Assembly (NCBI GenBank): GCA_946476985.1
Contig: CAMKWS010000002.1
Coordinates: 57,958 to 121,957, forward strand
Origin: an uncultured Acetobacteraceae bacterium
GTDB taxonomy: Bacteria; Pseudomonadota; Alphaproteobacteria; Acetobacterales; Acetobacteraceae
Length of the DNA: 64,000 bases
Reading direction: 5' to 3'
This document shows, one piece after another, positions 9,387 to 18,828 of the stretch (the stretch's first letter is position 1; every line of letters begins with the position of its first letter). The position numbers were made by a program, and so were the translations under genes. The notes beneath the pieces were generated by a model. That model was not told the DNA's origin. It did not search any database and saw nothing but the letters and a program-made list of their open reading frames with translations.

Positions 9387-10157
9387 TCAGTCACGACCAT
9401 CAGACCGAACACCGGTAAACTGTAATAAAAACTGAAACAAATTCACAAAGTTGAGATACATCGAAAGAGCATCATAAACACTCAACTTGCCGATTTCTTC
9501 ACCGGAAAAAGAGTACGCATATTGCTGATAAGACAACTTAATCCGTTGTGTATCATATGCTGTCAGACCAGTGAAAAGCAAAACCCCAATAAAGGAGATC
9601 ATCACGGTCATCCCGTGCGATGGAATAAAAATATTCACTAATGAAGCAATCATCAGCCCAATCAGCCCCATACCTAAGAAGGAGCCAAAACTCGCCAAGG
9701 AACGTTTTGTCACATAGCCCCATAGAGACATAGCCCCATAGAGTGATGCTGTAATAAAGAACGTCCTCACAACGGATGCGCCCGTGTACGCTAATAATAA
9801 GCTGGAAAGGCTCACACCCATCGCCACACTATAGAGCACAAATAATGTCTGCGCTGTGGAGCGTGACAAACGGTTCACTCCAAAGGAAAGAACAAGCACA
9901 AACGCAAGTGGCACAAAAACAGCGATGGTTCCTAAAAAAGTAGGCGCCAACGCAAAAGCACCATCCCCTCTCTGCACAATATGAAAAAACACAGACCGCA
10001 GAGACGTGTGCAACACAGCGTATGCGCTGCCTGCTGTAAACAGCAGTGCAAGAGCCATCCAATTATAAACACGGAGCATATAAGCCCTCAGCCCTGCATC
10101 ATATGCGGCTGAAGCTGCGCTATTTTGTGTCGTGCGGAAGTCAGAATGGAAAGCCAT
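9387..10157 (-). CDS. Bax inhibitor-1/YccA family membrane protein
   Basis: Integral inner-membrane protein of 256 residues with about seven hydrophobic segments. The N-terminal pattern AYDAGLRAYMLRVYNWMALAL is close to the BI-1 family signature. The C-terminal LTAYDTQRIKLSYQQY followed by DALSMYLNFVNLFQFLL is characteristic. BI-1 family members are proposed to be pH-sensitive calcium leak channels or partners of membrane proteases. The gene stands alone with its own terminator. The exact function in bacteria is not known. Confidence 0.92.
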   Translation of the reverse strand: MAFHSDFRTTQNSAASAAYDAGLRAYMLRVYNWMALALLFTAGSAYAVLHTSLRSVFFHIVQRGDGAFALAPTFLGTIAVFVPLAFVLVLSFGVNRLSRSTAQTLFVLYSVAMGVSLSSLLLAYTGASVVRTFFITASLYGAMSLWGYVTKRSLASFGSFLGMGLIGLMIASLVNIFIPSHGMTVMISFIGVLLFTGLTAYDTQRIKLSYQQYAYSFSGEEIGKLSVYDALSMYLNFVNLFQFLLQFTGVRSDGRD

Positions 10158-10319
10158 AATACCTTATATTCCAAGGAAGAATGCTGACAAAGGGCTTCGC
10201 GAGCAAAGCTCCCCCTATCACCTCTTGAGAATGTGGGATAATCTTTTAGTAAGTCAAGATTATAAAGCGACCTTGTTTTTCTCTTTTTTGTAATCTCCTG
10301 TCTGCGGGAGCCTCTCTTA

Positions 10320-10919
10320 ATGAAACTGTCCCTTGCGTTATCCCTCTCTACAGATATCCAAAACGATCTTGCTTTACTTCGTGGCAGCCTTGATGACGTC
10401 CAATGGCTCTCGGCCGAGCAAAGTTTTATCCCCCTCCAGAATCTCGGTACAATTACAGCACGACACCGACTAGAAGAACTGGACTTCACACTCTCTCATC
10501 TACATTGGGCCCCCTTCCCTCTCGCGCTGACCCAAGTCGCACACAGGCAAGATGCCAGACAAGACAGACTGACGCTGGGCCTTACGCCCCATGAAAAAGT
10601 AGCAGCTTTACAAAAGCAACTGCGCACGCAACTCCGCCAAGCGGGCTTTCCACCTCCACGCAAAAACACAGTTGCCGAGCTCACCATTGCCCTTATGGAA
10701 CCCAGCGAGCCAATCTCCCTTATGCCATGGATCCAACGCCATAATCTTTTTCATAGTCGCAATATGCTGGTGGACCATATCTGCCTAATGGAGACACTCA
10801 CCAGCGCAGGTGAACAATATCACCGTATTCTTGAATCATATCCCGCCACAACAAGTATAATGACACCCGCTGCGGACCTGTTCATAGACCAAGAAGATGG
10901 TGGCTTCTCTCACTTCTAA
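10320..10919 (+). CDS. ThpR/LigT-like 2H phosphoesterase relative, catalytic motifs lost
   Basis: A 199-residue protein whose overall pattern matches RNA 2',3'-cyclic phosphodiesterase ThpR. The N terminus MKLSLALSLS mimics the usual MRLFVALPL. The W-L pattern before the first motif and the final VDHICLMETLTSAGEQYHRI also fit. Both HxTx motifs that define the active site are changed. The first reads FIPLQNLG where HLTLRFLG is expected. The second reads AELTIALM where PHLTLARL is expected. Both histidines are therefore missing, and the protein is probably inactive as a phosphodiesterase. GGGAG precedes the ATG by about 9 nt. A different function, perhaps RNA binding, is possible. The assignment rests on alignment by eye. 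Confidence 0.6.
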   Translation: MKLSLALSLSTDIQNDLALLRGSLDDVQWLSAEQSFIPLQNLGTITARHRLEELDFTLSHLHWAPFPLALTQVAHRQDARQDRLTLGLTPHEKVAALQKQLRTQLRQAGFPPPRKNTVAELTIALMEPSEPISLMPWIQRHNLFHSRNMLVDHICLMETLTSAGEQYHRILESYPATTSIMTPAADLFIDQEDGGFSHF

Positions 10920-10931
10920 CCCCCAGCCCAT

Positions 10932-10969
10932 AAAAAACGGCTCATCCAACCTTATTGGCAGATGAGCCG
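10932..10969 (-). terminator. Terminator after the LysRS gene
   Basis: Stem CGGCTCATC (10938-10946) / GATGAGCCG (10961-10969). On the minus strand six T follow (complement of 10932-10937). It serves the leftward LysRS gene and may also stop the rightward ThpR-like gene. Confidence 0.75.
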
Positions 10970-11018
10970 CTTATAGGCCTTTCACCCTTTAAAAGGGCTT
11001 GCCTTATGATGATGAAGC

Positions 11019-12653
11019 TTATTCTTCGTTAGCTGGAGCTTCTACAGGTCGTGCGAGCGCTTCATTAATCAACGCAACAGTCTCTTTCAGACCAAACAAA
11101 GCTGCAAAAATACCGAAGCGTGGCCCTTCCTTCTGGCCAAGCAGGACCTCATAAAGGCAACCGAACCAAGAACGCAGCTCAGATTTTTCGAAATAACGCT
11201 TGCCTACCTCAAAAACGATATTCTGCACATCATCCGGACTTGCTCCCTCAGGCACACCACCTAGAGTTGTGGCAAGATCTTCCAAAGCACGACGCTCTGT
11301 CTCAGTTGGCGCGCGGAAGACCTTTGTTGGCCGTACACGCTCGTTAAAATAATCCAACGCATGCTGAACCAAACGTGCCACATAAGGATGTGTCTCTGGT
11401 GAAAGCGTTGCATCATACCGACGCAAGAACTTCCAAAGAGTTTCCACCTCCCGAGCATTTGCAACACTGGCAAGGTTTAACAATGCAGTGAAAGAGACAG
11501 GGCTTGTATCTTGCGGGCGTAATGTGCCGTTATGCACAAACCATACAGGATTAGCGAGAAACTCTTCTTTGCTTTGCGCCTCCCCCTTTTGCACGAGAGA
11601 CAAATATTCATCCGTCGCACGAGGGATCATATCCGTATAAAGGCGCTTCGCTCGTGTTGGCTGCTGGAACATATAATGCGCCAAGCTCTCGGATGGCCCG
11701 TAGCGAAGCCATTCCTCTACGGAAAGACCATTACCTTTGGATTTACTAATCTTCTGCCCATTAGCATCAAGGAACAGCTCGTACGTTAAATTCTGCGGTG
11801 GCTCTTTACCAAGAATGCGACAAATCTTGGAAGATAACTTCACACTATCAATTAAATCTTTCCCGGACATTTCATAATCAACGCCCAAAGCATACCAGCG
11901 CATAGCCCAATCGGCTTTCCACTGCATTTTGGCCTGCCCGCCATAGACGGATGTCTCAAACTGCTTGCCGTTTTCATCCTTCCACACGACAGTTCCTGCG
12001 TCTGGGTCCACACTAATAATGGGCACCTGCATAACACGGCCTGTCTCTGGATGGATTGGCAACACTGGCGAGTAAGTCGCACGGCGCTCCTTCCCCAAAG
12101 TTGGGGCGATCACAGCAATAATACGATCGTGCTCTTCTAAAACCCGCTTTAACGCAGCATCAAAAATCCCAGAGGTATAATAATGCGTGGCAGATGCGAA
12201 CTCATACTCAAAGCCGAATTCATCCAAGAACTGGCATAGACGTGCATTATTATGAGCCGCAAAGCTCTCATGCGTACCAAAAGGGTCTGGAATACGAGAT
12301 AAAGGCAAGCCTAGATGCTCTGTCAGCATTTCTTGCTGGGGAACATTCCCTGGAACCTTTCGTAAGGCATCCATATCATCAGAAAAAGCAAGCAGACGTG
12401 TTTTACGCCCTGTCATCGCCTCAAATGCTTGGCGTACCCATGTTGTACGCGCCACTTCACCAAATGTCCCGATATGGGGCAAACCAGAGGGACCATAACC
12501 TGTCTCCATTAAGACCGGTTTGCTTGGGTCCCTATCAGCTACACGAGCTGCAAGTTTTCTAGCCTCCTCAAAAGGCCAGAGCTTGGGGAAAGGCGAATCA
12601 TTTTGGGATGAGGGCGTTTTTTTCTGCATAAGACCAAGGAAATTATGAATCAT
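11019..12653 (-). CDS. lysK: Class I lysyl-tRNA synthetase
   Basis: Charges tRNA-Lys. This is the class I (archaeal-type) enzyme found in many alphaproteobacteria rather than the usual class II LysS. About 544 residues. The class I HIGH-like motif is SGLPHIGTFGEVART near the N terminus and the KMSKS motif is KISKSKGNGLSVEEW. The C-terminal half is helical, as expected for the anticodon-binding part. The start is uncertain: a strong AAGGAGG directly abuts the ATG at 12653. A TTG lies 15 nt further upstream, and another ATG (MQKKTPSS) lies eight codons inside. The gene is divergent from the DinG-like helicase. Confidence 0.93.
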   Translation of the reverse strand: MIHNFLGLMQKKTPSSQNDSPFPKLWPFEEARKLAARVADRDPSKPVLMETGYGPSGLPHIGTFGEVARTTWVRQAFEAMTGRKTRLLAFSDDMDALRKVPGNVPQQEMLTEHLGLPLSRIPDPFGTHESFAAHNNARLCQFLDEFGFEYEFASATHYYTSGIFDAALKRVLEEHDRIIAVIAPTLGKERRATYSPVLPIHPETGRVMQVPIISVDPDAGTVVWKDENGKQFETSVYGGQAKMQWKADWAMRWYALGVDYEMSGKDLIDSVKLSSKICRILGKEPPQNLTYELFLDANGQKISKSKGNGLSVEEWLRYGPSESLAHYMFQQPTRAKRLYTDMIPRATDEYLSLVQKGEAQSKEEFLANPVWFVHNGTLRPQDTSPVSFTALLNLASVANAREVETLWKFLRRYDATLSPETHPYVARLVQHALDYFNERVRPTKVFRAPTETERRALEDLATTLGGVPEGASPDDVQNIVFEVGKRYFEKSELRSWFGCLYEVLLGQKEGPRFGIFAALFGLKETVALINEALARPVEAPANEE

Positions 12654-12736
12654 CCTCCTTCTGGTCAAGCATAAGCTTCATCTAAGATCGCTTTCCCCCT
12701 CGCAAAAGGTTACCGCTACGTATATAATTGGGCCCA

Positions 12737-15730
12737 ATGTCCAGCCAATTTCACTCTCTTTTTGAGGCCCCAGCTCTTATTGCACGCCATGGCCTATCTT
12801 CTCTTATCACCCCCGATGGTGAAATGCTGGAGCTCCCTTTAGCCGAAACACGCGCCCTTCTACAGCAGCTCCCTCCCCCTCTGTTGGTTCATGGCCCTGC
12901 AACATTACGTTTGTTAGATCTACCACCTGAACCGCCTCCCGCCCCATGGCTGGACCTCTTAGAGCTGTTCTTATTCATCCACCCGGGACGTTCTGTTACC
13001 CCTACACCACGAGGGCTTGCCCTTGAACTCGGACTAATTTCACATGAAGACACAGCCCCTCTACAAGCTGATGGCCTTTATGAAATTGCCCAATGCCTCT
13101 TAGATGACCTCACAAAATTATCTCCCCAACAACACACAACATTGCGGCATCTTTTACCTACATTAGGCAAAGCAGGCTGGAGCTGGCACGGAATTATTCA
13201 AGCTGCCATGCCCCCTTATGACGGCCCCGCTCCGAATGATGGCCAAGAGATAGATGCCCTTAAAATTTGGAAACGCCTTCCTCAGTGGGAAGAACGCCCT
13301 CAACGTCCCGCTCCGGGGAGCAAGCCTGTCTCTGCCAAAGCTGCTCGCTCACGCCTCGCCCAACTTCTAGGAGAGAACGCAGAGATACGCCCTGGCCAAG
13401 CCGACTTCTCCTCTGCAGCAACTTATGCTTTCTCACCTAGAGATATCCCCAATGCGCCTAATATTATGCTTGCCGAAGCGGGTACAGGTACAGGCAAAAC
13501 AATGGGCTATATTGCCCCCTCCAGCTTATGGGCCGAGCAAAATGATGGTGCTGTTTGGGTCAGTACCTATACACGTCATCTCCAAAGACAAATCGAACAA
13601 GAGCTCACACGCCTCTATCCCAACCCAACAGAACGACGTGAACAAGCCGTTATCCGTAAGGGGCGTGAGAATTATCTTTGCTTACTAAATTTCGAGGAAC
13701 TCATCCTCGCTCTCCTCAATCGTCCTCCCCATGAACGGCATGGGCTGATCCCTCTCGTCTTCCTCAATCTCTGGGCTGAAGCCTCACAAGATGGCGACCT
13801 TATGGGGGGAGACCTCCCCGGCTGGTTTGGAGAACTCTTTCAGCGTGGTTTGCTAAACAGCATCGCCGACCGCCGAGGAGAATGTATCCATTCAGCCTGC
13901 CCACATTACCAAAGTTGCTTTATTGAGCATGGTATTCGCCGGGCACAACATGCCCACTTTGTTATCGCCAACCATGCACTCGTCCTCTCCCAAGCAGCAT
14001 GGAATGCTCTATTACCAAAAGAGCTTGCCCCCGGTAATATTACAGATGAGCATGGTATCCCCACCCGCTATGTGTTTGATGAAGGCCATCATATTCCCGA
14101 TGCCGCTGATAGCGCTTTTTCACTCATCTTCTCCGGACTGGAGGCTGCTGAACTTCGTCGCTGGATCCTCGGAGCAGAGGGCAGCCGTTCACGCGCACGG
14201 GGGCTTATGCGCCGCATGGAAGACCTCATAGAGCGTCTTCCAACACTAAAAGAGCCTCTACAAGAACTCGTTTACGCCACACAAAAAGGCCTTCCACGCC
14301 CGGGGTGGAGCGCACGTCTTTACGAAGCCTCTCAGGCTGCCACCACATCTCCTGCACCGTCTAACGACCCTACCCATCCTCTCGCTTCAGAAACACCTAC
14401 ACCAGCGCCAATCATCCCGATGGAAAATGTGGTTGAAGAACAGCCTCAATCCCAACCGGCTGAAATGTTTCTTCATGCTTTAGACCAACATCTAACCGCA
14501 CGAATTGCCGAAATACAGTTCCAAACGCGGGGCGAGCACAGAGCGTATCACCGCCAAGAAAGTGACCTCCATCCTATTTCAGAACCGTTAAAAGAGTACA
14601 CTGAGCAACTACTTGAAGCTCTACAGAACATTACTAAGCCACTGGATAAAATTATCCAGCTCCTTAAAGATACGCTTGAAAAGCAGGATGATGAGGTAGA
14701 TACCGCTTTCCAACAACGGCTTGAAGGAGCCATTCGCAGTCTTTACCGCCGTGCTTTCTCACGCGTGCAAGGGTGGATCAGCATGCTACGTGCAATGTTA
14801 GAAACCCCAACTGATTCTGCATTACCTACTTATGTAGACTTTATCCGCCGTGACCCCCTCCCGGCGACAAGGCTCTTAGATAATGGGCACGACATCTCCC
14901 TCAACCGCCATTGGCTGGACCCTACAATTCCCTTCGCTAGTACCATGCAGGGCACAACTCACGGACTGCTCGTTACCTCAGCAACATTAAGAGACCGCAG
15001 CCCGGATGATGATGATGATGAAACCGGCTGGCAGAAAGCTGAAAAACGTCTTGGAACGGGCCATTTCCTGACCCCTCCCATGCGCGCGGCCCTGATGAGC
15101 CCTTTTCAATATGCCGAACAAACACGTGCATATATCATTACTGATATTTCCAAAGAGTCCGCAGCTTTGGCGCGCGCTTTTCAAAAGCTATTTGAAACCG
15201 CACAGGGCGGTGCATTAGGGCTATTTACAGCTATTAGCCGTTTAAAAGAGGTGCATCAGCGTATCCATGAACCACTGGGGATGAAAGGTATTCCACTTTA
15301 TGCCCAACATGTAGACGCTATGAACAATGCTACATTAGTTGATATCTTCCGCACCGAAACACATAGCTGCCTCCTTGGCACAGACGCCATGCGTGATGGT
15401 GTGGATGTCCCCGGGGAAGCCCTGCGTATGGTCGTTCTTGAGCGTACCCCATGGCCCCGACCAGATATCCTCCATCGTGAACGCCGCCGCCATCTTTCTG
15501 GCGGTCGCCCAGGTGATTATGACGACCTCATCACACGGATGCGTTTACGCCAAGCCTTTGGACGACTTATCCGCCGGGCAAATGACCGTGGCGTCTTCAT
15601 TATCCTCGATAACCGCATGCCCTCACGTTTACTTTCTGCCTTCCCTGAAGGGGTGCCAGTACAACGTTTACCCTTTGCCGAGGCCATCGCGGATATAAGC
15701 TCATTCCTCGGGTCTGCCCCTTCAAAATAA
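12737..15730 (+). CDS. DinG/XPD-type ATP-dependent DNA helicase
   Basis: Superfamily 2 helicase of about 997 residues, expected to unwind 5'-overhang, R-loop or G4 structures. Walker A is EAGTGTGKTMGYI near residue 250. Walker B is FDEGHHIPDA. The later motif LLVTSATLRDR and the C-terminal RLRQAFGRLIRRANDRG complete the DEAD_2 helicase set. Four cysteines likely bind a 4Fe-4S cluster: NYLCLLN and then CIHSACPHYQSC. A Pro/Thr-rich linker lies near residues 530-570. I choose the ATG at 12737; a TTG three codons upstream lacks support. The gene has no close downstream partner. Confidence 0.87.
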   Translation: MSSQFHSLFEAPALIARHGLSSLITPDGEMLELPLAETRALLQQLPPPLLVHGPATLRLLDLPPEPPPAPWLDLLELFLFIHPGRSVTPTPRGLALELGLISHEDTAPLQADGLYEIAQCLLDDLTKLSPQQHTTLRHLLPTLGKAGWSWHGIIQAAMPPYDGPAPNDGQEIDALKIWKRLPQWEERPQRPAPGSKPVSAKAARSRLAQLLGENAEIRPGQADFSSAATYAFSPRDIPNAPNIMLAEAGTGTGKTMGYIAPSSLWAEQNDGAVWVSTYTRHLQRQIEQELTRLYPNPTERREQAVIRKGRENYLCLLNFEELILALLNRPPHERHGLIPLVFLNLWAEASQDGDLMGGDLPGWFGELFQRGLLNSIADRRGECIHSACPHYQSCFIEHGIRRAQHAHFVIANHALVLSQAAWNALLPKELAPGNITDEHGIPTRYVFDEGHHIPDAADSAFSLIFSGLEAAELRRWILGAEGSRSRARGLMRRMEDLIERLPTLKEPLQELVYATQKGLPRPGWSARLYEASQAATTSPAPSNDPTHPLASETPTPAPIIPMENVVEEQPQSQPAEMFLHALDQHLTARIAEIQFQTRGEHRAYHRQESDLHPISEPLKEYTEQLLEALQNITKPLDKIIQLLKDTLEKQDDEVDTAFQQRLEGAIRSLYRRAFSRVQGWISMLRAMLETPTDSALPTYVDFIRRDPLPATRLLDNGHDISLNRHWLDPTIPFASTMQGTTHGLLVTSATLRDRSPDDDDDETGWQKAEKRLGTGHFLTPPMRAALMSPFQYAEQTRAYIITDISKESAALARAFQKLFETAQGGALGLFTAISRLKEVHQRIHEPLGMKGIPLYAQHVDAMNNATLVDIFRTETHSCLLGTDAMRDGVDVPGEALRMVVLERTPWPRPDILHRERRRHLSGGRPGDYDDLITRMRLRQAFGRLIRRANDRGVFIILDNRMPSRLLSAFPEGVPVQRLPFAEAIADISSFLGSAPSK

Positions 15731-15800
15731 AATCCTAACCAACCTACATCACCCTTCACCAAGCGGTGCTTATAGTGCGAGGGCACAGGTAAAAAATGAT

Positions 15801-15818
15801 ATGAAATATTTATGACAG
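15801..15818 (-). promoter_or_regulatory. Candidate Pho box upstream of phoU
   Basis: The minus strand reads CTGTCATAAATATTTCAT. This matches 16 of 18 positions of the E. coli PhoB consensus (CTGTCAT, four A/T, CTGTCAY). A weaker copy (13 of 18) lies at 15841-15858 in the same orientation. It is about 150 bp before the phoU start, so PhoB autoregulation is the natural reading. Confidence 0.5.
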
Positions 15819-15968
15819 ATGCGTCATCCCAGAACGTAATCTGGCAATTTCATGGCAGAAAACCAAGGTAAAATTGAACATTCTCTCACCGAGAATAGCG
15901 CATCATTCGAGCTGTTTCCTCAAATGCTGAATTAAACTAGAGTGATCTTATCAAAGGAGAGAGACAGC

Positions 15969-16688
15969 ATGGCACTGCAACGGCAGCATATTGTACAACG
16001 ATATGAAGATGATTTGCTGCGCTTACGCTCTCTTATGGAAGAAATGGGCGGGCTGGTAGAGCATCAGCTCTCTCTCGTTTTAACCGGCATTACAGAGAAC
16101 AATATCCCCACGGCCTTGCAAGTCGTCAAACAAGATAATGCCATTGATTCACTCGAACATGAGATCGAAACACTCGCCATCCGCCTCCTTGCCTTACGCG
16201 GCCCTATGGCGGGGGATTTACGCGAAATTATTGCCAGCATCCCTATGGCCAGCGCGCTAGAGCGTATGGGCGATTATGCAGGTTCAATCGCCCGGCGTCT
16301 CAGCCAAATGGAACAGCCTATCCCTCGCTCTGCACGCCTCGCTTTAGATGAAATGGGCCGTCTGGTCTTAGAGCATCTGCGCCAAGTAATGGATGCCCTA
16401 GGGCGCAAAGACGCTCAAGCTGCACAAGCTATTTGGCAAGCAGACCAACTTGTTGACCAATATTGCAGCGCAATGACACAGGATTATCTAGAACAGATGG
16501 TCCATCAGCCTCAAACAATTAGTCTCTATATTACGCTGCTCTTCATCATCCGCAATTTGGAGCGTATTGGCGACCACACAACCAATCTGGCCGAGCGTGT
16601 GGTCTTCATCATCACGGGGACACGGCTACCAACAGCCCGCCCACACGGCCATAACGATAGCCCCTCAGCTCTCCCCAACACTCTTTAA
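15969..16688 (+). CDS. phoU: Phosphate signalling regulator PhoU
   Basis: Cytosolic negative regulator of the phosphate-starvation response, 239 residues made of two three-helix PhoU repeats. Metal-site motifs include RMGDYAGSIARR in the first repeat and ERIGDHTTNLAERVVF in the second. These are the two conserved E-x-x-x-D signatures. The ATG at 15969 has a strong AAAGGAGAGAGA upstream; an in-frame GTG nine codons earlier is less likely. phoB follows after 25 bp. The Pst transporter genes that often accompany phoU are not in this window. Confidence 0.96.
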   Translation: MALQRQHIVQRYEDDLLRLRSLMEEMGGLVEHQLSLVLTGITENNIPTALQVVKQDNAIDSLEHEIETLAIRLLALRGPMAGDLREIIASIPMASALERMGDYAGSIARRLSQMEQPIPRSARLALDEMGRLVLEHLRQVMDALGRKDAQAAQAIWQADQLVDQYCSAMTQDYLEQMVHQPQTISLYITLLFIIRNLERIGDHTTNLAERVVFIITGTRLPTARPHGHNDSPSALPNTL

Positions 16689-16713
16689 AGCCTAGCGAGA
16701 TAGGAGCCTCCCC

Positions 16714-17445
16714 ATGACAGCCCCCGCACAACCCTCTGGTAAAGGCTTTATCCTTATCGTGGATGATGAACCATCCCTACGGGTTTTGCTGGAACATAGC
16801 CTACAACAACGTGGCTATAGGGCGTACGCAGCAGCGGATGCTGAGCAAGCGCTTACTTTTCTAGCGCATACCCGTCCCGATGCCGCGTTATTAGATTGGA
16901 TGATGCCTGGCATTTCTGGTGTAGAATTATGCCGCCTTATCCGCCAACGTCCCGGCTTAAAAGACCTCCCCGTCCTCTTCCTCACAGCTCGAACGGATGA
17001 GCAAGATGTCATTACCGGGCTCGATAGCGGTGCGGATGATTATCTCCCCAAACCTTATAGTGCGGATAAGCTTGATGCCCGCCTTCGTGCGCTCTTACGC
17101 CGTACACGCCCTAGCCAAGATAATATCTCTTTTGGCCCCCTCACTTTAGAGCCAGAAAACCACCATGTAACACGTTCTGGCCGGCCTATTTCCCTTGGCC
17201 CAACCGAATATCGGCTATTAGAGCTCCTCATCCGTCATCCACGCAAAGTGTTCTCTCGGGAAGCTTTACTCAAGCTCATTTGGGGCCCAAATGTTCACGT
17301 AGAGCTCAGGACAGTCGATGTACATATCCGCCGCCTCCGCAAAGCTCTTAATACCGAGAATGAGGTAGATCTCGTCCGCACAGTGCGTGCTGCTGGCTAT
17401 GCGTTAAGTGATGGTAGCTCCCACTATTCCGTACCTACGGCTTAA
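16714..17445 (+). CDS. phoB: OmpR/PhoB-type response regulator
   Basis: DNA-binding response regulator of 243 residues. The receiver domain has the acidic pair VDDE at 16-19, phosphoacceptor Asp61 in LLDWMMPG and the conserved Lys in YLPKPYSADKL. The C-terminal winged helix ends with ELRTVDVHIRRLRKALN, the OmpR/PhoB recognition helix, and VRTVRAAGYAL. Being flanked by phoU and a PhoR-like kinase makes PhoB the best assignment. It should bind the Pho box upstream of phoU. Confidence 0.93.
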   Translation: MTAPAQPSGKGFILIVDDEPSLRVLLEHSLQQRGYRAYAAADAEQALTFLAHTRPDAALLDWMMPGISGVELCRLIRQRPGLKDLPVLFLTARTDEQDVITGLDSGADDYLPKPYSADKLDARLRALLRRTRPSQDNISFGPLTLEPENHHVTRSGRPISLGPTEYRLLELLIRHPRKVFSREALLKLIWGPNVHVELRTVDVHIRRLRKALNTENEVDLVRTVRAAGYALSDGSSHYSVPTA

Positions 17446-17457
17446 CTGATCTTACGA

Positions 17458-18702
17458 GTGGCGGTGTCTCTTTTCCTTGATATCACCCTTGGCTGTGCCG
17501 TCTCGCTAGCTGTCGCTGGTTGGGCCAGCTTTGGGTATCTATATCATCGAAAGCGCCACACAACACAGTTCAAAGAGACATCTTCCACACCTCCTCGCTC
17601 AATGCGTCACCTAGCTGAGCAACAAAAGGACGAAACCTCTAAACTTGCCGAAACTATCCCTGCAAAAACATTAATCCTGGGCCCACTTGGGCAAGTCTTA
17701 GGCTGTAACAGCCTTACAGAAGCACATTATAAAAATAGTCTTCCAGCCTTGCTGCGCCACCCTGCTACACGAGATACCTTAGCCGCAGCTCTTAAGGCTC
17801 CCATTGATCCCGAAAATGGCCTACCAGCCATTTGTGCCACCACTGTTAATCTTGATGTCCCCGTAAAGCGAACCATCCGCCTTGCTATGCGTAGACTTAC
17901 CCATAAACATGGGCGAGATAGCCGCGTGCTCGTTCTTTTAAGTGACCGCAGCACCATGCAAGCCGCTGATCGTATGCGGGCTGATTTTGTCGCCCATGCT
18001 AGTCACGAGCTACGTACACCTCTTGCCTCACTCAACGGCTTTATAGATCTCCTTAAAGAAAATCAGGGTGCTGCAACACCAGAGAGCCAAATGCTTTATC
18101 TGGACATTATGACCCAACAAACCACACGCATGCAGCGACTGATTGACCGTTTACTCTATCTCTCTCAATTACAATTAAGAGGGCATACACGCCCCCGTAC
18201 CCCATTAGAGATAGATGAACTTTTCGCCGTTATTAGTGGAGAAGTGACACCGCGTTTTAAAGATAACAACCGTGTACTTCACATACAGCAAGAAGAAGGC
18301 CTAACCCTCCTTGCTGATGAAGATGAGCTGGTCCAAGTTTTTCTCAATCTTATCGAAAACGCCATACGATATGCCACACAGCCAGATAAGACCCTGCATA
18401 TTCACCTAAAAGCCTACCGCGCAGGACCAGATGAAAATCCTTCTGCGACAAGCGACGGTATATTATTAAGCCTTGAGGATAATGGCCCCGGCATTGCAGC
18501 ACATCACCTCCCCCGCTTAACAGAACGCTTTTATCGTGTGCCAGAGAACCAAGCTGCGACTGCAGAGGCCCAACAAGGGACAGGCCTTGGGCTCGCCATT
18601 GTACGACAAATTCTTGAGCGCCACGGCGGCAAACTCCACTTTACCAGCGTTGAAGGGCAAGGGACAACCTGCTGGATATGGCTCCCCACCGCCGCGCTAT
18701 AA
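17458..18702 (+). CDS. phoR: PhoR-like sensor histidine kinase
   Basis: Membrane sensor kinase of 414 residues. One N-terminal membrane segment (about 7-29) is followed by a short PAS-like region. The H-box HASHELRTPLASLNGF carries phospho-accepting His183. The N-box NLIENAIRYA, the G1 box LEDNGPGIAAHH and the G2 box GTGLGLAIVRQIL complete the ATPase domain. There is no large periplasmic domain, which fits PhoR rather than ligand-binding kinases. The start is a GTG 12 bp after the phoB stop with a weak ribosome site; a second GTG lies two codons downstream. Confidence 0.88.
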   Translation: MAVSLFLDITLGCAVSLAVAGWASFGYLYHRKRHTTQFKETSSTPPRSMRHLAEQQKDETSKLAETIPAKTLILGPLGQVLGCNSLTEAHYKNSLPALLRHPATRDTLAAALKAPIDPENGLPAICATTVNLDVPVKRTIRLAMRRLTHKHGRDSRVLVLLSDRSTMQAADRMRADFVAHASHELRTPLASLNGFIDLLKENQGAATPESQMLYLDIMTQQTTRMQRLIDRLLYLSQLQLRGHTRPRTPLEIDELFAVISGEVTPRFKDNNRVLHIQQEEGLTLLADEDELVQVFLNLIENAIRYATQPDKTLHIHLKAYRAGPDENPSATSDGILLSLEDNGPGIAAHHLPRLTERFYRVPENQAATAEAQQGTGLGLAIVRQILERHGGKLHFTSVEGQGTTCWIWLPTAAL

Positions 18703-18828
18703 TCAATATCCCTGTACAGCGGCTATATTGCATTTTCGTGAAGATATAGACAGCTGCATTTACTTATGCCGGCGAGCATGCAAAGCCTAATCAGATTAGA
18801 TGTTCCTCTTTTGCTGGACCTACCCTCA

